64,000 nt of DNA from Conchocele bisecta (lineage: Eukaryota; Mollusca; Bivalvia; Lucinida; Thyasiridae): the NCBI GenBank assembly GCA_029237695.1, contig CM055265.1, positions 69,041,903 to 69,105,902 on the forward strand. Reading direction: 5' to 3'. The position numbers and the translations under genes were made by a program. Position 1 is the stretch's first letter, and every line of letters starts with the position of its first letter. Shown one piece after another: positions 45,630 to 57,850 of the stretch. The notes below the pieces were generated by a model. The model was not told the DNA's origin and made no database searches. It saw only the letters and a list, made by a program, of their open reading frames with translations.

Positions 45630-46426
45630 ACACCATTGTGGGGTCAAATTGGGGTCAAATTTTATTTTTGACCGAATATGGTCATGTCATATACCAAATT
45701 GAAAGTATCAATGAGGCGATCACTCTGGTGCATTTTTTGTCGAAATCGGATGGTTATGTCATCCAAGATGGCCGCCGAAATGTCAAAAGGTCGTTCTTTT
45801 ATTAGAGATTTCAAAATTCTTCTTCACATGAACCGCTTGGCCCATGGTAGCCAAACTTAAAATTTATTGTCCATGGGTGAAGCCTTTTCAGATTTGTTAA
45901 AATGGAGGTCATCGCTAATCCAAGATGGCCGCGTCTAAAAATAGCATATATTCTTAAAAAATCTTCTTCTCATGAACCGCTGGCCGGATTTCGACGAAAC
46001 TTGGTAGGAATGATCGATTTACAATGCTCTTTCAATGTTGTGAAAATGGTGAAAATTTTATTTTTGACCGAATATGCTCATGTCATATATCAAATTGAAG
46101 GTATCGATGAGGCGATTGCTCTGGTGCAACATTTGTCGGAATCGGATGATTATGTCATCCATGATGGCCACCAAAAGGTCCATTTATTCAAGATTTTGAA
46201 CGTCTTTTTCTCAGGAACCACATGGCCGATGCTGGACAAACTTAAGTTAAGATCCTTGGGTGAAGCATTTTCAAATTTGGTAAAATGAGTGTCATCGCTT
46301 AATCCAAGATGACCGCCATCTAAAAATAGCACAATTGTTTTAAAACACATGAACTGAATGTTACATTCTCCTCTGGTGTTCATGGAGTTAGGTGAGCGAA
46401 TTAGGGCCATCATGGCCCTCTTGTTT
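45630..46426 (+). mobile_element. Second Helentron-like family (AGCTCACCTGAGC), 5'-truncated copy
   Basis: It matches the copy at 59958-61166 in its interior (AATCCAAGATGGCCGC repeats) and in its 3' end (GGTGAGCGAATTAGGGCCAT then CATGGCCCTCTTGTTT). The 5' end is missing. Confidence 0.65.
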
Positions 46427-46566
46427 CAGATATTTCAGACTTTTTTGCTGAAGGTGGCTCTCATCGCTGCTTCTTCTTGAACAGATGCTAAACCTCATTT
46501 AATACATTAACCTTTTCATGGTGAGTTGCATAATTGTGGATAAGAAATCCCATTCATTATACCCAT

Positions 46567-46698
46567 GGATTCCGCTGGCGATCGCAATTGGCAATAAAAA
46601 TAAACAATTGGCGATAAAAAAATTACAATTTTTGAGAGAAAAAACGCCACTTCAAGAAAAAAGTGGCGATTATTTTATTTTCCCCAGCGGAATCCCTG
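46567..46698. repeat. Second copy of the GGATTCCGCTGG foldback MITE
   Basis: The ends GGATTCCGCTGGCGATCGC and CCCCAGCGGAATCCC frame the same AACAATTGGCGATAAAAAA interior as at 22927, shorter here. Confidence 0.65.
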
Positions 46699-47679
46699 TA
46701 TTCCCTTCTGTTGCTTCATTTTGTAGTTCTATTTCATGACTGTATCAAAGTTTAGTCAGTTCATGTCCCATTTATCAATACATGGATTATATATATATTA
46801 TATTGGCTGCTGGCTTAGATAGGGGACCTTACAACGTTTGCAGCCAGCATAGTCCCAGATCAGACTGCACATCTCGCAGTCAGATCAGGGCCTCTGACGT
46901 TCGCCATTCAGTCATTGCAGTACCTGTGCTAACTGCAACCAATCTGTATGTTCCACTTTTGGCTATTAAAGAAATTAAGTCTACAATATATTTAAATGCA
47001 AGTACTGTTTCATCAATAACAAACAAGTCAAGCTCCCTATTTGTTTATCTGCTCGCTGATAGGCAAGAGGGGATGTAGCGTTAGTGCATGTATGTATGTG
47101 TGTGCATAATGTACGTACATTAGTAGCACCTTTCATTATTCAATAACTTCAACCGGCTGATTTTGATAATATGTGGCCACAATGTGTGTCCGAGTCTAGG
47201 GATGGTGCTTTGTTTTGCATACGACCCACGTCTGACCGCCCAATGTCAAGGTCACTGAGGACTTTTGTTCACCTTGTTTCCAAGGCTTTGTCAGGCAAAT
47301 GCATTAACAAAAATATCAAGGCTGCCAGCGAGGGAATTAGCTTCGTAATAACGATGCCCTTGTGATTTGATGAAATTCCATCAAATATTAATATCATTGG
47401 AAAAAAAAAATAATAATCTATGGGCTATTCACATGGGGAACATTCATATATTTTTTTTAATAATTTGGGAATTTATGGTCCGATTTTCAAAAGTTTTGTT
47501 TTCTTGGCTGAATCAGTTCCAAGACTTTTGTTAATTTTTCGAATTATAATTTTTTTGTTATTGATGATTTTTTTATTTTTTTTTAGATTTAATGTGTTTA
47601 ATGGCCAAAAGTTTGTCTGCAGTAGACTATAGACAGACACTAGACCATTCTGCACTATGTGACTGCAAGACGATCAGGG

Positions 47680-48003
47680 GCCCGTTTCACTTCGTACAAC
47701 TAAAATGTTCGTACATGTAAGTGAAAATTTAGGATCGACTGAAAATTTCAATTGATGGATTTACAATTTACAATAAATGTACCAATGCAGCAGGTTAAAA
47801 CGGGATCAAACCCGTTTTCCCGGCCTTACATGACCTTAGCTGTTGATAGGCCGTTAAACACCAATAAACAAACAAACAAACAAACAATAAATGTAAATCC
47901 AATAATTGTCTACAAGAAAACATAGTTAATGTCAAATTTACAGACTATAATAATTTTGCACTTACAAACATTTTAGTCTTACAAAGTTTAGTGAAATGGC
48001 CCC
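47680..48003. repeat. Family D foldback interrupted by a SINE 3' part
   Basis: The outer sequence is GTTTCACTTCGTACAACTAA and AAGTTTAGTGAAATGGCCCC. The centre holds GACCTTAGCTGTTGATAGG, then an (ACAA)n tail at 47869-47887. The SINE head is absent. Confidence 0.6.
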
Positions 48004-48157
48004 CAGGAACTTGAATGTGCCTGGAGGAATTGGGCTCAGGGGTTTTATGACCAGTGTAACTCGTGATTGAATAGCACAGTCCTGTAGCCTGATAGTGTTC
48101 TATATTGCTTGTTAGAAGCATGATGGGTGTTTCATTGATGGAATGGCAAACAGTGCA

Positions 48158-48369
48158 GGGGCCTGTTTCACTAAACTTTGTATGACTAAAATGTTCGTAA
48201 GTGCAAATTTAGGATCGCCTGGAAATTTCAATTGATGGATTTACATTTATTGAGCATAAGCTATGCTAAATAAATGTAAATCCAATAATTGTTTATCAGA
48301 AAACATTGTTAATGTGAATTCTACAGACTCATAATTTTGCACTTACGAACATTTTAGAAACGGCCCCCA
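48158..48369. repeat. Family D foldback nested in a family C element
   Basis: Family C is broken at GGCAAACAGTGCAG | GTCCTGATCAGACTGTGC, which is continuous in other copies (CAGTGCAGATCCTGATCAG). This shows that family D moved after family C was in place. Confidence 0.65.
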
Positions 48370-49001
48370 GGTCCTGATCAGACTGTGCGGATGCACAGGC
48401 TGATCTGGACCTACACTGGTCGCAAACCCCACAAGCCCCATTTTGTCCGTCACAGTCCATGTTCTCTGCAGGCAGCCAACTGTAGTATTATCATATCATC
48501 AAGTTTCTCCGATACTGATTTTAAAAATCAACCAGCCATATCTTCTGTAAATGGTGTCGTAAGCTGATAAAAAAATATTTTTAATTTTTTGTCAACTTTC
48601 GACATTATCCCCTCGCCGATAGGCAAGAGGGGATATAGCATTAGTCCATGTATGTATGCAGGGTTCGACTCTAACGCTAGTGCCATAGTCCGGTGTCCAT
48701 TTGATTTGCTGGAGGACTACCTCATTTCCAAAGCTGGCTAGTCCGTCGGACTAGTAGATTTTTCCAGAATGGCAAAACGCAAATTCTATTAATTTAAACA
48801 ACCGCACTCTTCGCTTACCATTTCATAGCAATTAGCATAAATGTCACTTTTTTCATGATTTAAAAACTTTCCGCCAAGTTTGTTTACGCTTACAAAGTTA
48901 TTTCCGGGTCAGACTTGATTATATGGTCCATCTGGAAAAAATGTGAATTCTCATTGGGCTGATCTCGTAATTTGTCTGAGCTGGCCGATCACACACAGAA
49001 T

Positions 49002-49086
49002 CAGCCAATCAAAGCAGAAGGAAGTTGTTGGACACATTTGATTCACTTAATGTGTCCAACAACTTCTGCTTTGATTGGCTGATTTT
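49002..49086. repeat. Hairpin near the left end of the 11-kb block
   Basis: AATCAGCCAATCAAAGCAGA pairs with TCTGCTTTGATTGGCTGATT, and GTTGTTGGACACA with TGTGTCCAACAAC, around a 13-base loop. Confidence 0.75.
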
Positions 49087-49109
49087 GTTCAGAATTTGAT
49101 GTAAGAAGT

Positions 49110-49900
49110 GTATGGCAAGCCAAATGGACAATAATTCCTTAAACCATGGTTTAGAGCTCAAACCCTAGTTTAGGCTCTTCAAACCCTAGTTTGGGCTTAA
49201 ACTGCCATTTGAGATCCCAAATGGTAGTTTTCTTAAACCCTGGTTTGAGCAATTATTGTGCACTTGGCAGCTGAAACCACCGTTTGGACTCTCAAACTAG
49301 GGTTTCTGATAGCTTAAACCACGGTTTGAGCTCAAACCCCAGTTTAGACTGCCCAAACCCTAGTTTCGGCTCGCCAAATGCACAATAATTCCCTAAACCC
49401 CAGTTTGAGAGTCTAAACCAGGGTTTATGCTCTCAAACCCCAGTTTGAGCAATTATTGTGCATTTGGCCAGAAACTGCCGTTTGAGGTCGTAATCGAATA
49501 AAACGCCTAAACCTTAGTTTGGACCCAAACCACAGTTTAAGAAAAAAACTGCCAATCGTGATCCCAAACGGTAGTTTTCTTAAACCCTGGTTTGAGCAAT
49601 TATTGTGCACTTGGCAGCAGAAACCACCGTTTGGACGCTCAAACTATGGTTTCTGATAGCTAGCTTAAACCACTGTTTGAGCTCAAACCCCAGTTTAGAC
49701 TGCCCAAACCCTAGTTTAGGCTCGCCAAATGCACAATAATTCCCTAAACCCCAGTTTGAGAGTCTAAACCATGGTTTAGGCTCCCAAACCCCAGTTTGAG
49801 CAATTATTGTGCATTTGGCCAGAAACTGCCGTTTGAGGTCGTAATCGGTAGTTAATTTACTAAATCGGCCTAAACGGTGGTTTCTGTTACCCGTCACACC
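49110..49900. repeat. Left array of AAACC-N-GGTTT palindromes
   Basis: Dozens of 12-bp motifs such as AAACCATGGTTT, AAACCCTAGTTT and AAACTGCCGTTT recur every 15-25 bp, grouped into a ~330-bp higher unit with CCAAATGCACAATAATT spacers. The same array stands inverted at 57140-57850. Confidence 0.85.
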
Positions 49901-50299
49901 CCGAGTTACGATTGGTTAAAGTGATCACAAAGCCTGGTTATCATTGGCTGATCGCTTAAAATATGCTTTGGGCATCCGTCATACCCCGAGTTACGATTGG
50001 TTCATCGATCTCAAAGCCTAGTTACCATTGGATGATCGATTTAGCCTACGGTTATCGGAGGCATGGAAATGCACGGCATCAATGAATGGAGTAATGATCA
50101 ATTATTGGGATAAAGGTGAAAATACGGCCTAATGGGGGAAAGAAAATCGGCGTAATTATCTGAGAGAGGTGAATGCACATCCATCCATCCATCTTTTATT
50201 TTCTTTATTGATTTAAAATACTGACCCAAAACCATTTGCGTATAGTACACGGGATATGTGTAATGTGGTATGTGGCTCTTACTATTAATTTGACCAGAA

Positions 50300-52420
50300 A
50301 CACATATTACTTATGTCTCTGATGTGACATATAACAATAATCAAAATAATTAATTGATTTGAATTTCAAGTTATCAGTTCTTCTTTTTTTTGCTGACCGA
50401 CAAAATTAATAGGAATAGAGCTGAATTAACTTCAATTTCATGTTAGCATTACCAAAAATTACTTACTTTTGCTTAATTTAACTTGCAAAATCTCCTACCA
50501 TACCGACCGATCATAAATAAATTTGAAGCCACCTGAATTTATAGCATAATTAATTGAAGTAACGTGAAGTTACAATTCATAAAAATTACTTATTTTTGCT
50601 GACTAACAAAAAAATTAACTTCCGAAATCTTATATCATACCGACGGAGAATAATTAAATTGGAATACAGCTGAATAATAATTGAATTAACTTGAAGTTCA
50701 AGTTAGCATTCCTAAAAATTATTTATTTTACCAGACCGCCAAGAAATTTAACTTGCAATATCTCATATCATACCGACCAATGTTAATTAAATGTGTATAC
50801 ACCTGAAATTATAGAATAAATAATTGAATAAGCTTGAAGTTCAAGTTAGCATTCCTCAAAATTATTTATTTTACCAGACCGCCAAGAAATTTAACTCGCG
50901 ATATCACATATCATACCGACCGATGGTACTTAAATGTGTATACACCTGAACTTATAGCATAATTAATTGAATGAGCTTGAAGTTTAAGTTAGCATTCCTA
51001 AAAATTACTTATTTTTGCTGACCAGAAAAAAAATTAACTTGCGATATGGCAGAAAATGGAGCTCGGAAAATCTCATTACATACCGACCGAGCATAAATAA
51101 ATTTGAATACCGGTACAGCTGAATTTATACCATATGAATTGAATTATCTTGAATTTCAAGTTAGCAGTCCCAAAAATTACTTATTTTTACTGACCACCAA
51201 AATATTTAACTTGCGAAATCTAATATCATACAGACCGAGCATAACTAAATTTGAATACAGCTGAATAAGTAATTGAAATAATTTGAATTTCCAATTAGCA
51301 TTCCAAAAAATTACTTTTTTTGCTGACCGCGAAAAGATTTAACTAGTGATATCTCATATCATACCGACCGAGGATAATTCAATGTGTATACACCTGAAAT
51401 TATAGAATAAATAATTGAATTAGCTTGAAGTTCAAGTTAGCATTCCTCAAAATTATTTATTTTACCAGACCGCCAAGAAATTTAACTTGCGATATCTCAT
51501 ATCATACCGACCGATGGTAATTAAATGTGTATACACCTGAAATTATCATGATTATAGCACAATTGATTTAATTAGCTTGAAGTTCAAGTTAGCTAGCATT
51601 CCTAAAAAATACTTATTTTTCCAAACCGCCAACAAATTTTACTTGCGATATCTCATATCATACCGACCGAGGATAATAAAATGTGAATACACCTGAAATT
51701 ATAGCATAATTAATTGAATTAGCTGGAAGTTCAAGTTAGCATTCCTAAAAATTACTTATTTTTCCTCACCGCATAAAAATTTAACTTGCGATATGGCAGA
51801 TCATACCGACCGAGCATAACTAAATTTGAATACAGCTGAATAATTAATTGAAATAACTTGAAGTTCAAGTTAGTATTCCAAAAAATTACTTAGTTTTGCT
51901 GACCGGGAACAAATTTAACTTGTGATATCTCATATCATACCGACCGAGGATAATTCAATGTGTATACACCTGAAATTATAGAATAAATAATTGAATTAGC
52001 TTGAAGTTCAAGTTAGCATTCCTAAAAAATACTTATTTTTGCTGACCGCAAACAAATTTAACTTGTGATATCTCATATCATACCGACCGAGGATAATTCA
52101 ATGTGTATACACCTGAAATTATAGAATAAATAATTGAATTAGCTTGAAGTTCAAGTTAGCATTCCTCAAAATTATTTATTTTACCAGACCGCCAAGAAAT
52201 TTAACTTGCGATATCTCATACCATACCGACCGAGCATAATTAAATTTGAATAGAGCTGAATTTATAGCATAATTAATTGAATTAACTTGAATTTCAAGTT
52301 AGCATTACTAAAAATTACTTATTTTTGCTGACTGCCAAAAAATATAACTTGCGAAATCTCATATCATACCGACCGAGCATAATTAAATTTGAACGCATTT
52401 AATTTTGACTAGCCGAATAT
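50300..52420. repeat. ~140-bp AT-rich satellite, about 14 units
   Basis: Each unit has CATATCATACCGACCGA, AATTGAATTAGCTTGAAGTT, CAAGTTAGCATTCCTAAAAA and TTACTTATTTTTGCTGACCG. Units differ by about 10-20%. From 52420 to 53540 a more diverged relative continues (TGTGAAGTCTCAAATCTTAC). Confidence 0.85.
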
Positions 52421-54607
52421 CGAATGCCGGCCGACAAAATATTTTATCTTGATTGTGAAGTCTCACAATCTTACAAACCGAGCATAAGTCTTGCAAAATA
52501 TCACATTCATCATGTTCCTAGAAATTAATTATTCATGCGAGCCGGCAAAATATTTTATTTGTGAAGTCTCAAATCTTACAAACTGACCATAATTTTTGCA
52601 AAATATCGCATTCATAAAAATGAATGATTTATGTCAGCCGACAAAATGTTAATTTGTGAACTCTCGCATCTTAAAAAACGAGCTTTTTTTTTTGAAAAAT
52701 TATCGCATTCATAACTGAAAAATTAACTATGTATGCCGGCCGACTAAATATTTCATTTGTGAAGTCTCAAATCTTACAAACTGAGCATAATTATTGCAAA
52801 ATAATTAATGATCTTCTTGTCAGTGGTTTGTTGCACAAGAGTAATTAAGCATTTGTTTAATTTATATTGGCAAACTGCTGAATTTACATGAAAAATGATT
52901 ATTTTTTTCTGACCACAAAAAAATATAACTTGTGAAGTATCCTAGTATATATTATATAGTATTATATTTCCAGAAGATGGAATTATCTTATTCAACTTGT
53001 CTAAAACTGTAGTTAAGCAACAGTTTAAATTAATTAGGCAACAACTGAATTTCATTAGTCGAAAACACTAGTTATGCATCAATTTAATTTCTATTGGCTA
53101 AATATTCATAAAAAATGAATTATTTACTATGCCAGCCGACAACTATTTTATTTGTGAAGTCTCAAATCTTACAAACCAAGCATAATTTTTGCAAAATATC
53201 GCATTCATAAACATTAATTATTTATGTCAGCGTACAAAATATTCTATTTCTAAGTCTCAGATCTTACAAACCAAGTATAATTTTAATGATCTTCTAGTTT
53301 GTTGCAGAGAGTAATTAAGCATCTATTACCGCGGAATTTACATAAAAAAAAATCATGTCTGCTCACCGCCAAAAAATGTAACTTGTGAAGTCTCATAGCA
53401 TATCGACAGAGCATAATAATTGAATTATCTTATTCAGCTTGTTGAAAACTCTAATTACAAACCGAGCATAATCTTTGCAAAATATTGCCATAAAAAATAA
53501 TTATCTATGTCAGTCAAAAATATTTAATTTACTCTTATAAGTAGAATCCCCACTGTATCCAGACTGATTAGGGACTACACTGATGTACATATTGCCGGTA
53601 GTCTAATCAGCCTTGGTAAATATGCAAGCTGATCAGGAACTACTAGTGCATGTGCTGCAGTACATGGTGTCGGTTATCTGGTCAACCTAGTTAGATATGG
53701 AGGCTGATCAGGGACTACGTTGGTATACAGAGTGTCGGTAGTCTGATCAACATAGCTAGGTATGCCACGTGATCAGGGACTACACTGATGTACATAGTGG
53801 CGATAGCCTGATCAACCTAACTAGATGTGCAGCCTGATCAGGGACTACACTGATATACATAGTGTGGGTAGCCTGATCAACCTAGCTAAGATATGTCGCC
53901 TGATCAGGGACTACGCTCGTATACTATATGAATGTAGGACAAAACCCCCTTGGACATAACGCCCTTCGTGTGAAAATGACAACATGGACAATAAACCCTT
54001 CATGATTTTGATAGGGTGGACATAACCCCCTTCATGATTTGTACAGGGTGGACATAACCCCCTTCATGATGTGTACAGGGTGGACAAAACCCCCTTCATT
54101 AATTCCCGGGATGAATTTAACATTTGTTTGCTGTTTATTATTATTGATGATATTATTTTGCTTAAATTTAAACAAATCATAATATACAACAAACAAATAT
54201 TCATATATTGTCTAATATATAGTGTCGGTAGCCTGATCAACTTAGCTAGATATGGCGCCTGATCAGGGACGACACCGGTGTACGGATTACCGATAGTCTG
54301 ATCAACCTAGGTAGATATGTCGGCTGCTCAGGGATACACCGGTGTACAGATTACTGATAGTCTGATCAACCCAACTGGATATGCCGGCTGCTCTGGGACT
54401 ACACTGGTGTACAGATTACCGATAGTCTAATCAAGCTAGCTAGTTATGCCGGCTGCTCACGGACTACACTGGTGTACAGATTACTGATAGTCTGATCAGC
54501 CTAGCTAGATATGCCGGCTGCTCTGGGACTACACTGGTGTACAGATTACTGATAGTGTGATCAACCCAACTAGATATGCCGGTTGCTCATGGACTATACT
54601 GATGTAT

Positions 54608-55325
54608 AGATTACGAATGTAGGACAAGACACCCTCAGACAAAACACCTTCAATGCAAAAATGACTACATGGACATAACCCCCTCAATCGTTTTATCAGG
54701 TTGGACAAAACACCCTCAATGTTTTGTTCAGGGTGGAAGAAACCCCCTCAATCGTTTTCTCAGGGTGGACAAAACACCCTCAATCGTTTTCTCAGGGTGG
54801 ACGAATCCCCCTCAATTTCTGGGATTGATGGAGTTTTGAGTGGAGAAAGGGTCTATCTTCATTACATATTTATGTATATACATAATGGAGATATAACCTT
54901 TTTCCACTCAACCTTTGATTTGTTTGCCGTTTATTATAATTAGTAATAATACCAGTCATAATATACAACAAACAATTATTCATATAAACAGCACAAGGCA
55001 TATACTCTTACATAATATTTTGAGCACATTTCAAAACAAGTAGTACTGCTCATGTGCATTACACTTAATGAATGCGAATACACTGTCCAATTGCCACCAT
55101 GAACTCCGCCAATGTCTTTTCACCACGATTGTACTGCTCACACAGCGTCTTCATCTTCTCCTGGTGAGAGATGGCAGCCGAAAACGATTGAGGGGGTTTC
55201 GTCCACTCTGAAAAAAAGATTGAGGGTGTTTTGTCCAACCTGATAAAATGATTGAGGGGGTTATGTCCATGTAGTCATTTTTCGGTTGAGGGTGTTTTGT
55301 CCCAGGGGGTTCTGTCCGGATACCA
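54608..55325. mobile_element. Insertion in the 66-bp satellite with inverted ACACCCTCAATC arrays
   Basis: The left side holds direct repeats of GGTGGACAAAACACCCTCAA, and the right side holds their inverse (TTGAGGGTGTTTTGTCC). The middle has TGTTTGCCGTTTATTATAAT, also present in the shorter relative at 53934-54222. It encloses the small minus-strand coding-like segment at 55076-55186. Confidence 0.6.
55076..55186 (-). pseudogene. Coding-like fragment, possibly a captured terminal exon
   Basis: On the minus strand the segment reads AAISHQEKMKTLCEQYN, then EKTLAEFMVAIGQCIRIH and a stop (TAA). Its charged helical composition and balanced base content differ sharply from the AT-rich surroundings. 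I do not recognise the protein. It may be the end of a transposon gene or a captured host exon. Confidence 0.35.
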
Positions 55326-57139
55326 TAGATTACCGATAGTATGAACAACTTAGCTACACATGCTGCCGCCTGATCAGGGACTACACCGGTGTACAGATTA
55401 CCGATATTCTAGTCAACCTAGCTGGATATGCCTGCTGTTCAGGGAATACACCGGTGTACAGATTACCGATAGTCTGGTCAACCTAGCTAGATATACCGGC
55501 TGCTCAGGGACTACACCGGTGTACAGATTACCGATAATCTGGTCAACGTAGCTAGATATGCCGCCTGCTCAGGGACTACACCGGTGTACAGATTACCGAT
55601 AGTATGATCAACCTAGCTAGTTATGCCGGCTGCTCAGGGACTACACTGGTGTACAGCTTACTGATAGTCTGATCAACCTAGCTAGATATGCCGGCTGCTT
55701 TGGGACTACACTGGTGTACCGATTACCGACAGTCTGAACAACCTAGCTAGTTATGCCGGCTGCTCAGGGAATACACCGGTGTACAGATTACTGATAGTCT
55801 GATCAACCTAGCTAGATATGCCGGCTGCTCTGGGACTACACTGGTGTACCGATTACTGATAGTCTGATCAACCCTACTAGATATACCGGTTGCTCATGAT
55901 ACTGGTGTATAGATTACCGATAGTCTGAACAACTTAGCTAGACATGCTGCCGCCTGATCAGGGACTATACCGGTGTACAGATTACCGATAGTCTGGTCAA
56001 CCTAGCTAGATATACCGGCTGCTCAGGGACTACACCGGTGTACAGATTACCGATAATCTGTTCAACGTAGCCAGATATGCCGCTTGCTCAGGGACTACAC
56101 CGGTGTACAGATTACCGATAGTCTGGTCAACCTAGCTAGATATGCCGGCTGCTCAGGGACTACGCCTGTGTATAGATTACCGATAATCTGTTCAACGTAG
56201 CTAGATATGCCGCTTGCTCAGGGGACTACACCGGTGTACAGATTACCGATAGTCTGGTCAACCTAGCTAGATATGCCGGCTGATCAGGGACTACATCGGT
56301 GTACAGATTACTGATAGACTTATCAACCCAACTAGATATGCCGGCTGCTCAGGTAATACACCGGTGTACAGATTACTGATAGTTTGATCAACCCAACTGG
56401 ATATGCCGGCTGCTCAGGGACTACACTAGTGTACATATTACTGGTAGTCTCATCAACACAAGTGGATATGCCGGCTGCTCAGGGACTAAACCGGTGTACA
56501 GATTACTGATAGTCCGATCAACCTACCTAGATATGCCGGCTGCTCAGTGACTACACTTTTGTACATATTAGCGATAGTGTGGTCGTCCCAAGTTGATGAG
56601 CATGCTGATCGGGCACTACACTGGTATACAATTTGGTGATATTCTCAGCACACTGGTCTTCCCGGCTGTCTGATCAGGCCATACGCTGGTGGTCGTTGAG
56701 TCAATACAGCATTTGCTATGTTTATTAGTAACAATCTGCTGAATGTAAAAGTACTTAATTATTATGAGTAGGGTATACACTGCAAACATATATGTTCTAA
56801 GGTCACTCTTCTTAACTGACGTCACAGTTTCGCAACAATAGTATGCAGCTACTGTTCATAAATTGGGAAAATATGCTGATTATGACAGGCAAGAGAGTAA
56901 GAAAACATGTTCATATTCGTCTTATGATAAGACAACATTATTTTTGCAATTATTAAAATATCCTTTGTTAATTTTTGTCACCATTTCAGTATTCAATTGT
57001 TGTTGCAGACGCCCGAAAACGCGTCAGTTAATGAAAACCCGACTTTCCAAATTATCCGACCAATGATAACTACGCTTCCAGTGGGAAGGAATTTCTGTCA
57101 GCCAATCAAAACTAGACATTGAGAAAATTTTCGTCCAAT

Positions 57140-57850
57140 GAAAACCATACATTGAGCCTAAACCGTGGTTTAAGCTCAAACCGTGGTTTAAGCTATCAGA
57201 AACCCTAGTTTGAGAGTCCAAACGGTGGTTTCTGCCGCCAAGTGCACAATAATTGCTCAAACCAGGGTTTAAGAAAACTACCGTTTGGGATCACGATTGG
57301 CAGTTTTTTTCTTAAACTGTGGTTTGGGTCCAAACTAGGGTTTAGGCTTTTTATTCGATTACGACCTCAAACGGCAGTTTCTGGCCAAATGCACAATAAT
57401 TGCTCAAACTGGGGTTTGAGAGCCTAAACCATGGTTTAGACTCTCAAACTGGGGTTTAGGGAATTATTGTGCATTTGGCGAGCCTAAACTAGGGTTTGGG
57501 CAGTCCAAACTGGGGTTTGAGCTAAAACCGTGGTTTAAGCTATCAGAAACCATAGTTTGAGCGTCTAAACGGTGGTTTCTGCCGCCAAGTGCACAATAAT
57601 TGCTCAAACCAGGGTTTAAGAAAACTACCGTTTGTGATCACGATTGGCAGTTGTTTTCTTAAACCACGGTTTGGGTCCAAACTAGGGTTTAGGCTTTTTA
57701 TTCGATTACGACCTCAAACGGCAGTTTCTGGCCAAATGCACAATAATTGTTCAAACTGGGGTTTGAGAGCATAAACCCTGGTTTAGACTCTCAAACTGGG
57801 GTTTAGCGAATTATTGTGCATTTGGCGAGCCCAAACTAGGGTTTGAGGAG
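57140..57850. repeat. Right array of AAACC-N-GGTTT palindromes, inverse of 49110-49900
   Basis: CAAGTGCACAATAATTGCTC, AAACCAGGGTTTAAGAAAAC and TTTTATTCGATTACGACCTC are exact inverses of left-array segments. Two higher-order units are present, as on the left. Confidence 0.85.

Larger units (their letters stand above)
53540..56640. repeat. ~66-bp satellite with CACCGGTGTACAGATTACCG, interrupted twice
   Basis: The unit reads CTACACCGGTGTACAGATTA, CCGATAGTCTGATCAACCTA and GCTAGATATGCCGGCTGCTC. About 35 units occur; the first few (53540-53930) use longer spacing. Two related insertions break it: 53934-54222 and 54608-55325. Confidence 0.85.

Noticed and set aside
49110..49900. Plant-type telomere repeat (AAACCCT)
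   Set aside because: AAACCCTA occurs only within palindromes of the form AAACC-N-GGTTT and never as a tandem heptamer.
53540..56640. Regular repeat array that could suggest a CRISPR
   Set aside because: The whole ~66-bp unit is repeated with no unique spacers, units drift gradually and the context is eukaryotic; it is a satellite.
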